Source: Symbiodinium natans (Eukaryota > Sar > Dinophyceae > Suessiales > Symbiodiniaceae). Taken from it: DNA of 64,000 bases. The notes under the pieces were generated by a model, which was given only the letters and a program-made list of their open reading frames with translations, was not told where the DNA came from and did no database searches. Position numbers and translations under genes: made by a program. Positions 34,301-48,700 of the stretch are shown here, in pieces. Within the stretch, counting starts at the first letter, position 1, and each line of letters begins with the position of its first letter. The stretch spans positions 248,001 through 312,000 of the forward strand of contig CAJNDS010002170.1 in the NCBI GenBank assembly GCA_905221605.1, given 5' to 3'.

Positions 34301-37300
34301 CCTGGGCCACTCCGGGAAGAAGGCCACGAAAGCGCGAGTAAACGGTGCCACTGGGCCTGCTGGTAGAACTCTATGAGACACTGTTGATGTGGTGGTAGGT
34401 GATTTCCGTGTACAACTGCTTCCACGAGAGCGTCAGCTTCAACATCAACAAGCGGCTGCTGATGCAAAAGGGCTTCCAGATCAGCCCAGAGAAGGCCTTC
34501 TCTGTCTTAGAGTCTTAGAGGCTTAGAGTGGGTTCCGGGCGCTTCTCAGTGCTTGAATTGCGCAGCCCTGGAAGGTGAGCAAGCTGCCTCCAGGGAAACA
34601 GGTGAGGCTGGAGCTCACCTGCTTCCGCGACAGGACGGGCAAACTTGGCTGCAGTTGTGAGGCTGGAGAGAAGCCGGAAGACTCACCCTGACTCTCGGGA
34701 TTGCTCCTGTTCTGATCTGGGGTCTGCTTTGAGGCAACACCAAAGCTAAGCCATTGTGCAGTATGTACAATATGTGCAACTCAAGCAGGGGCAATCAGTG
34801 GGGAAGCTTGCAAGGATGGAGCACGCTTGCAACCAACGTGCAACTTCACAGAACCCAACCCCCATGTCTCAGGAAGGAGCACGGGGCATAAGCAGCCACA
34901 GCAAGGATGCTTGACGTCGATAAGAGGCCGCCCTCGGAAACGCAAAGAACCACCCTGCATCGATTACAGGATTGCTATGTGCTTGCAGGGGACTGACAAA
35001 TGGCTTTCCCCCTTCTCTGGTATTTTTCCTGAGTTGAAGCCGCCAACTGATTGGCAAAACCATCCGTTTTTCGGAATGCAACCCCGGAGTCGTTGTTGGG
35101 CCTCTTTTGACACACTGGCTGCCAGAGGAGTGGCGAGGAGGGCAAGCAGGAGCTGAACTGGATCATACCAGTGCGTGGTGGGCCATCCTACGAGGCAGGG
35201 CGCTGTGACGCTGTGAGACGGTGCTCTTCAGGCCCTTAGGCTTTGGCAGCATGGGTCCCAACAACCTCGCCAGCTGCCGTTAGGGCCGTTTGCTGCCTCA
35301 GGTCAAGCTCACGAGTGAGTTTGTGCGCCCTGATCTGGAGCTGTCCTCCGACTCTATCGATTTTGGGCACGTCATCGTTGGACAGGTCAAGCGGATTACC
35401 ATGAAGCTGCTTGGCTAAACTGGACTGGCAGCTGCTGCAGCCGCAAGTCCGCGTGTGGTGCCGATGCAGCACCGTTTCTTCATCTTGTTGTGTTCGGCAG
35501 GCTTCACAATGCCAAGTCGGTCATGGCCAGTCGGGCACCCCAGTTGGCAGAGGTTAAAAGCCATAAGGCCGTGGATATAGAAGGTCTGCAACAGGTCCTT
35601 GCTAGCTGCAGCTTCAGGCTGGGACTACAAGGCCCCAACGAATAAGCCGGGCAAGCCGGTGGAGTTTGCCTACGTGCTGAGCCCGCGCTCGGGGAGGCCC
35701 CCCCCCCCCCATTTCTGCCAAACTGTGTGTGCTGACTGAGAGTTGGCGACACTGTAGCTGATTGGGCTCACACATTAAGGTTTTTTTAAATTATCTGGCG
35801 TGAGTACGGTTCCGTGAGCCTCGTTTGCCAAATAAAATCCCTGCTCGGGCAGGGTTGCGCCGGGCGAGTCCCAGTTTGTGACAGTGAGTTTCACGCCGAC
35901 GTCGTCAAGATCTTACAACCAGAAGTTGGCCCTCCGGATCTTGGACAACCCGATGAGCAACTTGCTTCATACAGCGATAGACGGCAGTCTGCTGATGCCT
36001 GCCTTTGCTTTCACAAGTCCTGCGACAAGGAAAGATGCTGCACATGCGCGGGTGTGGCGACGGCTTGCGTGTGAATGTGGAGCCTTCCACAACCTTTGAG
36101 CTTGGGCCCGTGCTGCCGGGCACGGAGGACTGCGTGCAGGAGCTTTTCCTATCGAACCCAACGAGCTACCCCATCGAGGCTGAAACAGGGTGATTTTCTG
36201 CTAGCGTGACAGTGAGTGGAAACACTTCGGTTCGCGTGCCACTCGGGGATTCTTGCACACAGCCAAGAGTCAGGTCTACAGCGTGGACTTTGACACGAAG
36301 TATCAGGAGGAGGAGTTCTTTCTGCATGTCTATGACAAGCACCACGCCTTGCAGACATGGAAGAAGCTGGTGGTGACATGTTCTGCTGATTTCAATGCAT
36401 CCTTGCGTCGAGAAGCTGCATAAGGTATGAGGACAACCGCATAGAGCTGCCAGTCCGCGCCCCTGGCGCACCAACTTGGCCTGCGGTGGCTAAGCACGGC
36501 AGGGAGGTGCGGCGCCAGCAGGAGCGGCAGAAAAAGCTCCACGAGAAGGCGCGGCATCGGGGGAATCGGGGAAAGTGTGCAGCCTGGGCTCTGTTCGCTC
36601 TTTGCGCTCCTTTCCCGCAGGAACGGCGGCTCAAGGAGCGAGCGCTGCGGCGTGAGCAGGCCGAGACGTGCAAGCGACGAAAGCGACGCAAACGCTCCTC
36701 TTGAAAGCCCGAAGCAAGGCAAAATTGCTGCAGATGTCTTTGGGAGGCGACGCAGCGTGCGGAGGCGGCTAGGAAGGCCTCCGAGGACCCTCCGGAGGAC
36801 CCGGAGGAGGCTGAGAAGCCTGAACTGCAAAAAGCAATAAAAAGCAGCAAGAGACAGAATGGAAGACAGCTGCGACGGATGTTTGAGGGAGTGCCATGCA
36901 CGGCAAAGCTGTCGCGCATCCAAGGAAAGTGGCCACGGAGCTCACGGAGGCCTGGCGCTGTGCTTTTCCAAACTCTGAATGGGGATTTCAAGATTTCACA
37001 CTCGGATCTGTCTTTTCTCAGGCTGAGGCGGCCTTAGCCGAAATCGAGGCAGAGCCGGAGGAGGCGGACGAGGAGGAAGAGGTCCCAGAGGAGGACCCTT
37101 CCGACATGAACGGAAGGCGTCGCATTCCCAAACTCTTCGTCACGCAGGAGCCTGTGGCAGAGGGAGGTGAGGTGGACGAGGACCACAGCAAGTGCGGATA
37201 AGTGCGGTGCCATGCGGTGCCTCCACGTCGCTTTGGGGTCTTTCACGTGTGCCCTTCATGGTTCTCAATGGGGTTCTCAGGAGGCCCAGCAGCCCGAGAT

Positions 37301-40300
37301 GGATCCTGCGGACTTCCCATATCGAGTGCTGGACGAGGCAGGGGTGGAGTCTGGCACCTTATGTGTTAAGTTCAAGGGGCCCCTTAAGGGGTTTTTCAGG
37401 GGCTCGGAACCCAGGACCGGCTCCACGTGCTCCTCGTCGGCCCGCCGCTGACGGGCAAGAGCTCCCTCGCAAAGCACCTCGAACACGGCAAGCGAAAGAT
37501 CCTCTCAGTGGACCCCGGGGATGGGGGGTTGCTCTCAGCTGCTGAGTCGCTGCTGCTGAGCTTCTGAGTCTCTTGGTTGGACCTGCTTGGGATCCTTTGA
37601 AGGACGATTCCGTGGCTTGGGCGCTGTCAGGCCTGATCCCCGGACTCTGCCATATTGTCTAGAGTCTGGTGCAGAAACGTTTCTGTAGGACCCCCAGCAC
37701 TTCAAGGGCCCGAGGAGGAGGAGCGGCGTGAAAGGTTGAGGAAGCTGCCACTGGCTCAGGCCTGAAATGTCAAGTGCCCAGGGACAAGAGAGTGCTCTCG
37801 GCTAAGGATGGCTCAGCAGGAAGAAGAGCATGAGAAGGCCGAAAAGGACCCCACACACCATGAGCTCAAGAGTATCATTCAAGGAACAAGTAGCACCCAC
37901 TGAGTCCGTTCTCGCTTTCCGTCGAAGGAACGAGAGGCCCAAGCCAAAAAGAACAAAGAAACGCAGCTGGGCTCAGAATTAGCCAACCCTGGTGATGATG
38001 GTGATGATACTTAGACTTAGGACCCTTGTTTGCGCTTGACATGAGGTTCGTGCCGCAGCCTCCAAGATATTCATTGCCCACGGACGATGTCACATTCTTC
38101 TTGCAACAGAGATTGCAGCTTCCTGGTGGCAGCAAGTCACGTACTGTTCTACGCACACCTCAGGAATGTGTTGTATCATGTATATCATGTTGTGTCCCAA
38201 GGCTTCCTGACTGCAATGCCTGCGTTGTCTTCGACGGAGCGGATTCCAGCTACTTGTCATCAGCTGAAGAGACCGTGTGCCTCAGCTGCAGACGTTCTCG
38301 GGTGTTGTGTTGCTCTCCTCTCCATTGCTCTCCCCAAGTGCCAAGTTGCATCTCGCACAAGGACAGCCCTCCTTGGCGCATTGTGGCCGCAGCAGCTGAC
38401 GGTACTTGGCCTTGGGCCGACACCACACGAGCAGGTGGTGCTGGGTGAAGGACGGGTGCTCAGGGGGAGAACGACTGGGACTGTGGGAGAGAGAGAGAGA
38501 GAGAGAGATGGATTCTGGAGAAGAAGAGAGGACTCTGGAGCCATGTTGCAGTGGGTGAGCTTAGACTTAGACATGTTTAAAGTTTGGAGCTTCGTTCAGG
38601 CTTGGTGAAAGTTGCTTCGGAGACTTCGGACGAGAATGGCGAGCAGCTGAAAGCCGAGGCAGTACCCATTTGTAAACTATACCCATTTGTAGACATAGAG
38701 AAGCTCAGAGATCGCAGAGACTGTGTGTCGGCTATTCGGACTTTGCGTGACTTTTCGAGTGAGTTTCATCGGAATCCAGGCTATGAAGCTGCAGGAGCAG
38801 TATGCGTCGCTGAAGGTGCCGGGCTCGGGCAGCCATCGAGGCACAAACCCGTCACCCTCTCACCGTGCACGTACCTGTGCACTGCACCTGTGCACTGTAC
38901 CTGTGCACTGTACCTGTGCACTGTACCTGTGCACTGTACCTGATCTTACCTGTGTCATGCCCTTTTGCCAAGGCAGCTGCGGAGAGCCGTCTGCAGCAGC
39001 TCGAGGCCACCGCGCCGGAGGCGCAGGCAGAAGCAGAGAAGGCAGCGGCGGACCTTGAAGAGCGGCTCGGCGCCAAAGTTCCATGACAATTCCATCGCAT
39101 GTGTTTCAGAGGTGGCATTTGATGGTAGCAAATGGTGTGGCATGTTTACCGCCATTTGCTGCCCAGGGCCACAACGAAGCTTGCGGACATCCAAGCGCGA
39201 CGGAAGCAAAGGGCCGAGGAGGCGGAGGCTGCAGGCGCATGAGCTCGTGAAATTCTGAGAAAGTTCTGTGGCTGTTGGGCCTGAGCAAACGGAGCAGATT
39301 CGCCATGCCTACAGCTGGCTTGTCGCAAGGGGCGGAGGCAGCAGCAGCCGTGGATGCATCCGAGGAGGTGGCAGACATTGTTGCCGAAAGTGCCTGGGCT
39401 GCGGTTGTGAGAACTTCATTGAATTTGGTTAGACATACATTGTTTTACATGAAAGCTCGAAGCCCATTTACATTGAAGCTTTAGCTCAAGCAGACACAGG
39501 CTTGGACAAGTGAACTGAAGAAACATTGTTCAAAACAGATTAGGTTATTCGAACTAAATTAGTTGGAGTGTTGTGCAAGTCATATCTCCACACATGAAGG
39601 ATATGCAATGGAAGCTGAGCGACGTGAGCCGGGTTTTGATGTGTGGCTTTTGATGGGACAGGCGCAGCCGCCATGGCCAAGCAGGAGGAGGACCCGGAGG
39701 CAAATAAGGCATTGCCTGAGCCCTTTGTCGCAGAGTGGGAGGGTGCCAAATGTGAGGCGGCGGAAGAAGCGCAGCTGCGCGAAGAGCTTGTGAATATGGA
39801 GGAAGCGCTTAAGCACACCAAGGCGAGCAGGGACTTGGAGCATCTTGTCAGTGGCAATAGTCACATCCCAACCATTTGGCTTTCCCTCATTTACGATCCG
39901 GTGCAGGCAAAGCATGAGAACATGGAAGCTCAGCTCCAACGCTGCCGTGAAGTGGTGCAGCAATTGCAAAAGCTCGAGGCCAGTACAGGGTTCTGAAGGG
40001 ACTTGGGCGCCGTCCGAAAAACTTAGCCTTGCTGCTTTGAAAGTCACATGTTCCAAGCAGAATGTGCACGGGACTGAACGCACGCAAGTTCGCGCGGTCC
40101 ACACCCGGAAGCGGTCCCGAAGCCTTTCAGCTGGAAGCCTTTGGGTCCAAGCGCCGAATAATGACCGCCCACTTGCCAGGGCCAGGAAGAGACACTGGCT
40201 GAGCGCAGTCGCGCATTGACGGCATCTTTGGAGGTACGCAAAGTGGTCACGGCATTTTCTGCATGTTCTTCCGTGCTGTCCCGTGCTTCAGGCTACGGTT

Positions 40301-43300
40301 GCCGCCTTCCTGAAGTCCAAGCGGCAGCCCAAAGAGGCTGTACATGGTGTGTTGTGCGTGTGTGAGAGATTAGCCATTCAGTATCTGCACACATCAACAA
40401 ACGCACCTGTGGTCACGCGTGCTCCCGCTCAGCAGCAAGCCGCCAAGCATCTTATTCTTGGAGGCTGACGCCCCAGCAGTCGATGGTGCAGAGGAAGGAG
40501 TCCATGGCAGGGTCCTCAGATTAAAAAGGCAGTGGTTCGTGGGCAGGGATCTTGAGCAACGCCAGGCTCGGAGGAGCCACCGGATGAAGCTGCTTCACCC
40601 GCGGCGGAGGGCACTCCAGGACCACCCCCGAGTCGCAATTCCGTGAGCATTGTGTGCATTGTACTTGCAAGGAGGCTCCCCAGAAGAGGAGCCAGCGGCT
40701 GCAGTTGAAGAGGCCTCAAACTCGTGGCCTGTCTTTGCCCTTTGCTTTGAGTGTTCTGGCTTTGCTTGTCTCTCTTGAGGAAGCGCAGGAGGCAGAGGTC
40801 CCCACAGAGCCGTTGCCACCCTTCGCCAGCTTCGTGGCCATCGGCTTGGAGGCCACTTTCGAGGCGAGGCACAGTGCAAGGACAGCCAAGGAAGAGAACT
40901 TGAGAGCAACTCGAAGAGCAGGATGCGGAGCTCAGCGAGCACTTCCCGCAGCTCCGAGCCGCTGCAGACAACCTGGTGCCAGGGACACAGTGGCCAAAGC
41001 CGGAGAATTTGGCAAAGATTGGGGCAATCCTAGCCGGCTATCGCCTGTGCAGTTCAGCACCCGACGTTCCCGAGGCCGGCGCCCCGCATCCCGAAGGAGC
41101 CGCCCATCCCACCGCCGTCCTTTGCGCAGGCAGTTGAGACTGCTGTCTTACGGCCGGCATTTAGTTTGCCATAGGCCGAGTTGCACGCGACATGTGACTC
41201 CGAGAGTAACAAGAGCACGGGAGGTGGTGCAAAAGCCGCATTTGCGCCTCCCGCGGGCTGCTGTGGAGCGGTTCTCACTGATGACGCCTCCAGACGATGA
41301 CGGAGGCAATTGGGCGTCAGAGCAAAAACTCACAAAAAAAGCACGAGAGATCTTCATTGTAAGTGGGCACCCATTGGCGGGCACAGTGAGTAGTTCTTGT
41401 GGCCTCTGTGGATCCAGGTGCAGAAGCGCCGAGGCCGGCCACCCTTAGAAAAAATGATGATATGCAAAAACCGGATTTGAGCTCTAAGCCTCTGAGTTTC
41501 TAAGTGTCCCTTGTGCGTCTGAGGAGTGAGGGCAAAGGGGCAGAGGACGCTCGGCAAACATTGTGCGAGGATTCGGGGAAGGTGCATTGGCGTTTGCGGG
41601 TCACCTTGAGCCCGAGGATGCTATTCAGCCCACGCGGTGGCTTATTGAGCCCCACGGCAAAGTGCGGCTGCTGTTGAAGTTCTTCTCGGAGGAGTCATCT
41701 GAGTCATCTAAGTCATTCCATGGCTGTTGGGTCAACGCTGTGTTTGGTCTTTGTTCCTTTGTCTTACGGGCAGGACATCGGATCCTACCAGGCTTCGCTG
41801 AGTTTCGAGGTTGTCGGAGGCGCAGCCAGCCATGCAGGAACGTTCTTTGGGGCAGCTAGCTCATCAGGACTTGTGGCTTTGTCTTTGCCAGGAATCCATG
41901 GCAATGCGCCGGTTTCGATTGCGGCCTCAGGAGTTACGGCCTTCCCAGGCCATGGTAGACCCGGCTCGGCTCTGGTCTGGGAGGGCTCCGGCATTATGGG
42001 CCAACCTGGGATTGAATAGTAACTTGAATCGGTTTCGAGGTTTGGGGTTCAATTCAAACGTGGGCGGACAAAGCCTGGAGGCATTAGCAGCGACCCGCGC
42101 AACGTTTTCACCCGGCGTGCGAAGATGAAGCCGGCCAGTGGCTATGCCTCCAAGCAGTTCATTCTCTCCACCGGCCCCCCGGCAGAAATGACAAGGGACT
42201 TTGCAGTCTTACCTGTGGAGATCCTGTTGTTGAGGGCGTATCTCCTCCTTGCTCTATTGTACCCGATTATTCGTCGTCGCCAGTTGGTGTGAGCTTGCCA
42301 CGAGGTGTCTTTGAGTTTGGGCCGCTACTGATTGGCCGTGGTGCCGATGCACGGGCAGATGCCGCGCTTCTCGGCTGAAGCACTTCCTTTTATGGGGCGG
42401 CTGCTGTTTGTCACAGTCTGCACGCATTGCCAGCCCAAACCTGAACTGCCTCGTCACTATGACTTCTCGCAGGTCAGATGCTCATGTGAAACAGCACGTG
42501 GAGAACTTCCGCATCACCAACAACTCCTTGTTCAAGGCTTGGCAGTTGCACTGACCGAAAGCCAAGAAGCAAACGGCCACCAAAACGAACGCCAGGCGGA
42601 CGTAGCATTCTCTCTCGCATCCGCGAAAGCGCCGGCTGCGGAAGATCCTGGGAAGAAGCCTCCAGGACTGCCGCCTTGCCGGAAACATGCTTCGACTCCT
42701 CGACTCTCAAAGCGCAACTTCCGAAAGGCGATAAACGGGGCACTTTAAGCTGCCTAAGGGGGGAAAAAAGAGGCGCTTTGTGGGATTCTGCGAGGAGGAA
42801 AGAAGACCGATGCCCCGCCCGCCGCCTTCGAGGAGCCTGGATCCTTAGGGAGACCCCTTCCAACTCCTCCCCCCTCCCCAACCCCTCCCCCCCGCATCCC
42901 AAAACAAGATGCAAAAGTAGCAATTCCCATCAAATCATCGCAGACCATCGCAGACCATCGCAGACCATCGCAGACCATCGCAGACCATCGCACATCATCG
43001 CAGATAGTCGGAGATGGTCGGAGGAGTATCCTTTCCTGGTGGAGCCCTCGGAGTTGGAGCTGGAGGTTGGGGAGACCAAGGAGTTGAAGGTCTCCTGCTT
43101 CCCTGCCCGCGCCTCAGAGGGTCTGGTTTTGATCTTGATCCCCCCTTCGCAAAAAGGAGCAACAAGGCCTTCGATTCATGTTCTTCATTTTGAGCACAGC
43201 AGCCACCAAGTGAGAGGGGTCCTTTGTTGAGCGGAGCCGCCAGGTGAAGGAGGGGACGTATACGGACACGATCGTGGCCAAGATCACCGACAACCCCGAG

Positions 43301-43414
43301 CCGGTCGAGTTTGCCATCGCGGCCATCGGAGCCCTTCCCAAGGCCCCAGTGGCGCACGAAGTTCCCCCGAAAACATCCGGCTATGTCTCCTTGTTGCCAT
43401 GTCCCGACACGGCA

Positions 43415-43447
<33 letters not shown>

Positions 43448-43505
43448 CGGCGGGCCGGAGAGGCCGGGGGTTCCCCTTGGGGGGGGGCCCTCTTCGCTGG
43501 GTAGA

Positions 43506-43540
<35 letters not shown>

Positions 43541-45753
43541 AGCCACGGGAAAGAAAGAAAGCAAGAACGCAGAGAGAGGCTACTCAGCTACTTGGGAAAG
43601 AACGAGGCTACACGAAGATGGGCAAAGCTGACAGACAGAGACCGCTTCGAGCATGCAGAAGAACAAGAAGAGACATTTTACAGTGCGAGGCCAGGCACAC
43701 GCTAAGCCTGCAGCAATGGGAATGCCCGTCGGATGTACTGTTTGTGCGAAGAAGTCCCGCGTAGAACGCAGGTCGTTTCATGAGAGTGGGTGCGGAGCGA
43801 TGGAGCACACGCGCGCGCGCGCAAGAAAAACAGAAGGGAAAGCAACAGGAGGGAACGAGCGGAGAGTGAGAAGAAGCAGAGCTTGCGGGAGCCCGTAGCT
43901 GGTTGAGCAGGTGACGCTGGACACCACAGAGCTGGACTTCGACCGCATCCTCGTGAAGCAGCGGATGGCCAACGGAGTAAAGGCAGGAGATGGCAAGATA
44001 AGATTGCGCCGCATGTTTTTCGTGACTGCGCATACAGCACACAAGTGACGACTGGAAGCTTTCAAGAGCCCCGAACCCGTGAGATTGCCAACGTCTCGGC
44101 CGTGCCTGTGAAATGGCGCCTGGAGGTGCCATCAGTTGTGGGATGTTGTGCCGTAGGGGTTTATGGTATCTCTGACGGTTCGTGTTACTTTCGTGCATCG
44201 AGGCCGCCAATGCTGTCCCCGAAGCCTTTGAGATCGAGCCCATGGAGGGCAGGGGACCTGGTCCCACGGGCAGCGCGTGTAGGGCAGGCAATGCTCGAAT
44301 GCCCAGAAGCTGCCAGTAGCTGAGGAATCCTTGCTGTGGCAGAAGAGAAGCACGTCATGGTCATATTCCGGTCTGATAGTCCTTGCACACACAAGTTCGG
44401 GCTTTCCCTCCAGATCTCAGACACGGAGGGCCTGCGAAAGTTTGAGAACACAGCCGAGATCCAGGTCATGGCAGAGGCCTTTGCAGTGGATGTAGTACCA
44501 GAGTTCCCGAACGACGCTGTGGGCCTGGACTTTGGCGACGTGCGCGTCGGAGCCACTGTGGAGCAGACGTTTAACGTGGCGAACAACGGGAAGTACCCGG
44601 TCAACTTCGACATTAAGATCCGTCGCAAGGCCATCCAGGACATCATGCATATTGACTACGGCACACCTTCCGAGGACGGTCATGTGCTCACAAACTGGAA
44701 TCCTTGAAGCCAAGTACTCAAGCCGATGTGTGGCCTTCAGCTGCGTGTCACTCCTGTGAGATCCTGTGAGGAGGGCAAGTTCCCAGAGCTACAGCCCGGA
44801 CAGAAGCAAGCCATCAAGGCCCTGCGCCTGGCTCGGGACAGGATGTGCTGGGATGCAGGATCTTGTCCCTTGGTCTTGTCATGCACTGTCTTGGCAGGTG
44901 TCCGTGGTTGCGCCGGTGGCGATGCAGTGTCCGGAGCCGAAGCGGTTCGCTCGGACGGGAAAGAATGAGGAGAGCAAAGGTTCATCTTTACCGCACCTTT
45001 TGCGGCAATGCGTGTGTACCTCAGAAGAAGACGTGGGCCCGTGCGTGTGCCCGGAGGAGCTGGAACTGTTGGTCTACGAAGCAAAGACAGGCAATCTGGC
45101 CTTTCTCACCTGATTGAGGAATCATATTGCGTCATGGCAGATTCGTGACGGCAGGTGAGCGCGTGCAGGTGGACACGCCTCTGATTCCGCTGACACTACG
45201 GGCCGTCTCCCGACAAGCGAAGAGAGATGCCGAAGGGGAACGAGATTGTAAAGATAAACAAGGCATAAACAGACTCTCTATTTCTCTCTCTGTACATCAA
45301 GTGCTGTTGATCTTGGCATTGTAAGCTTCTTTCTAGCATTGCTACATAGACCTCCGACATTGGGTATTAGGCATTATGCCTGATGTATTATGTTTTATGT
45401 TAAATTTTCTATGCTAAAGTCGGTATATTACAATTTTGTATTCAACATATGCAACATCACATACATAGACAGATTTAAGCACTACACGATGTACCCTATA
45501 TAGACCATCTAGTCGACGAAAGTACACCGGATCTTGCATGTCGTGTCATGTGAATGGCGGCTCTGAGGTGCACAACTCCTTCAACCTCACGCCGCCGCGC
45601 GGTCTCAGCTTCGGCCCCGTGAAGCGCCATGGGCCGCATTGCCACAAAGTAGACGAGAGCACAATAGGCAAGTACAAGCAAGATCAAGCAAGTATGTATG
45701 TCTGTATATATATATATAGATAAGAATGTATATGCATTATATGTATTGTGTGT

Positions 45754-45789
<36 letters not shown>

Positions 45790-48700
45790 CTATACATACT
45801 GTAATGCTGACATGGAAAGCACCACCACTGCAAAAGCACCATGTGTGCCAGGATTGGCGAGTCGAACACCCGAGAGTTCGAGATTTACAACGACGGCCCC
45901 TTCAAGCGCCTCGGGATGTGTACAGGGGGAGCTTGGGGCGAAACGATGCATGCTTTTGGAAGTAGTTATAAGGTTGCCTCTGATGGAGGCTCCTTTGAAA
46001 AGGATCAACCTCGAACAACCCCTACATGGCAAGCAGAAATCTTGGCAACCTCTGGCTAGAAGTAGAAGTCGCTTGCTGATTTCTGTCGTGTTGGCTTCGC
46101 AGATTCGATTGGTTCATCTTCAATGCCACAGATGCCATGAAGAAGCCGGCCGCAGCCTTAGGGAAGGACCACCAAGACGATAGTGTGGGACGCTTCCTCG
46201 AAGCTTAGGAGAAGGGGGAGTTGATTGTGGGCGACTTCAAGATCGTGCCTGCAGAGGGCCTGGGCCCCACAACGACAAGTCCTCCCAAATTACAAGCTAC
46301 GCAGTTACTCACAATTTCAGCCCACGATAAGCGCAGTGAGTGTACCGCCGTGCTTGTCCTTTTGCTCGTCACTTGCCTCCATGTTCGAGTCTATTTCGAG
46401 TCTATTTCGAGTCTATTCGAGTCTATCAGGCGCCTTGGCGCCACACGACTCTGTGAAGATCGTGGGCACCTTCACAGCCACGGAGCCCAAGTTCTGCCTC
46501 GTGGCAGCAAATGTGTTAGGGATCTTGTTTGCCGGCAGCGTGTCTCAGCGCAGGCCCCCTGTGTCAAAACTGGATCTGCAGGTGAGCACAAGATCGGCAT
46601 CCACGTCGATGGCCTGCCAGACGAGAGTCGCTCCGGAGGCAAGCATCTTGCAGACGTGCACCTGACAGGCAACCTTGGTTGTGTGCTTCTGGGTCGCCAG
46701 GAAGTCGGGACGATGCCCTTGCTGGCCAGGATGCACGCAACACAGACTTGGGGCACATCTTGTCACACTCTGCACCGCGGGCCGGGCGAAAGAGCAGTAT
46801 GGCAGTCAGTATGGTTATGGCCCGAGGATGGTGACAAGGGCTTCCGCGAGTACATCCTCACGGCACAGAGTTGCACTCCAGGCGACTTGGTGAAGTTTAG
46901 GTTTTGTTTGTCTCGTATTCCGGGTGAACGTCACTGAAGTTTCCCTTCTGGACCCCTAGTGCCAAGGCATCGACACGGAGAACATGCAGTCCCTGTTCGA
47001 GGAACAGTTCGTGGCACCGACGCTGGAGGATGCCATCGCGCCTCGCTTGCTTGTCGAAGCAGGTTCATAAGCATCTGCCAACGCCAGAGAGCAGAGCACC
47101 TGACATTTGAAAATCCCAGGTCGCAGGTTTATGCAGGTTTCGCATGAACTGATTGTCATCAATGCAACTCCTTCGTAATTCATTGCAATGCTGAGCTCGA
47201 TGTCTTGGTTTTGGCTGAGGCGACGGCAGGCCGCGTGGACATCCGAGCTTTCGATGAAGAGGCTCGATACTTCTCCTTCGGCCCTGTCTCACTTCAAGGC
47301 ACCGTCCTCAGAATTTCAAAGGCAAAGCAAGGGGGCTCTCCATGCTGCCGAAAGGATTTTGGGCCAATGCGTTGGGCCAAATTGGAGCCCAGGTCAGCCA
47401 TCCGAACGGGAGCCGGCCAAATTCCGGATCACAAATCCGCACCTCGGGCCAGCAAGATGCCGGTGTTTCACTGCGGTGTGGAGTGAGCCAGCGCATCAGG
47501 GAGCATCCAGTGCTAGGGAGTCCTACATTTAAGCTGAGGAATCCCATCCCGTGCGATGTCAAGCAGCTTGGATTCACTTCAGATGGACGTTTAAACTTAA
47601 TTTCCCCTCTCCACCCATGCCGTTGATTTGCGCGGTGTAGATCTTGTTTTCAGCTGGAGTAACAGCGTGTGCATGTGCCGTGTGAGGTTTGAGGTCAAGC
47701 CAACAATTGCACCTACCGGCAAAGATGCACCAGTGCTTCCTTTCGAGCTCTCAAACCAGGAGACGCGTTCAGTAGCAGTTAGGAGCCTTTTGTACGGAGC
47801 AGCTTAGGCGGGCCGTGGCGAATGTTGCGCAACGCCAGAAAAGGGTCCAGAATGGACGTACTGGTTGTGCAGGAGCTGCACATCCCGCCGCATGAGTACC
47901 GTTATGTGAAGGTGCGCTTCACGCCGCAGGCAGGAATTCATATGAGGTCGTTGTCTTCTCTCCTCAGAATTGATGCTCCAGCTACATCATGTGATTTTGC
48001 GGCGTACAATTGTCACAGAGTGCAGCAAGTAGGGGACTCTAGTAGCCCGAGACTTGCTGCTTCGCAGGGCCTCCAGCGCTATTCTGCCATCTTTGAGGCG
48101 ACAGTTCCAGAAGGGAAGGCCGATTCAACATGCACGCCCCCATGTTCTGCACATGCTTATGCTCACGCGGACAGCACTCGCGAGCAAGTGGGAGGACTCG
48201 AAGACAAACCACCTGAAGTTCGAGAAGCGCGTCTCAACAATGGTTCTCCAACGGTTCGCAATGCCACACAGCCGCATCCAGCTGGTCTGTCGGTGTGTCG
48301 AACTCAGGATGCGTGGAGACGGCACTGTGCCGAGCATTTCCATGACTGGCCCCACACTCTTTGGGGACGATGGTGGGCAGTCCCTCGGAATCAGCTGAGC
48401 TACAAGAGCCGTGGAACTTTATGGAACATTCAACACTGCAATGCGCGGCCCTTGAGGTATGACTTTGGCAAGCTTCGGATTGGCAAGACACAGGTGGTGG
48501 AATTCTCGCTCGCCAACCAGGGTGTAATTCCAGCGACGGCCCGCTGTGAAGCTTGGTGGACTGGGAAGCGATGTTTTTGGAATCCATCCGGCGCCGCCGC
48601 ATCATGCCCTCAACAGTCCAAGTGGCCCGAGGATCTCACGCCCAATCCGCACTTCACTGTCAGTTGTGCTCGCAGCATTCCGTTGGAGCCCAAGGCAACT

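Noticed and set aside
40654-41448. A single 264-residue gene
   Set aside because: The frame strings together HYDIN exons and introns. The HYDIN match changes frame at 40914-41135, so the continuous frame is a coincidence.
43400-43630. Arginine-glutamate repeat protein
   Set aside because: The frame is produced by (GA)n microsatellites inside a HYDIN intron.
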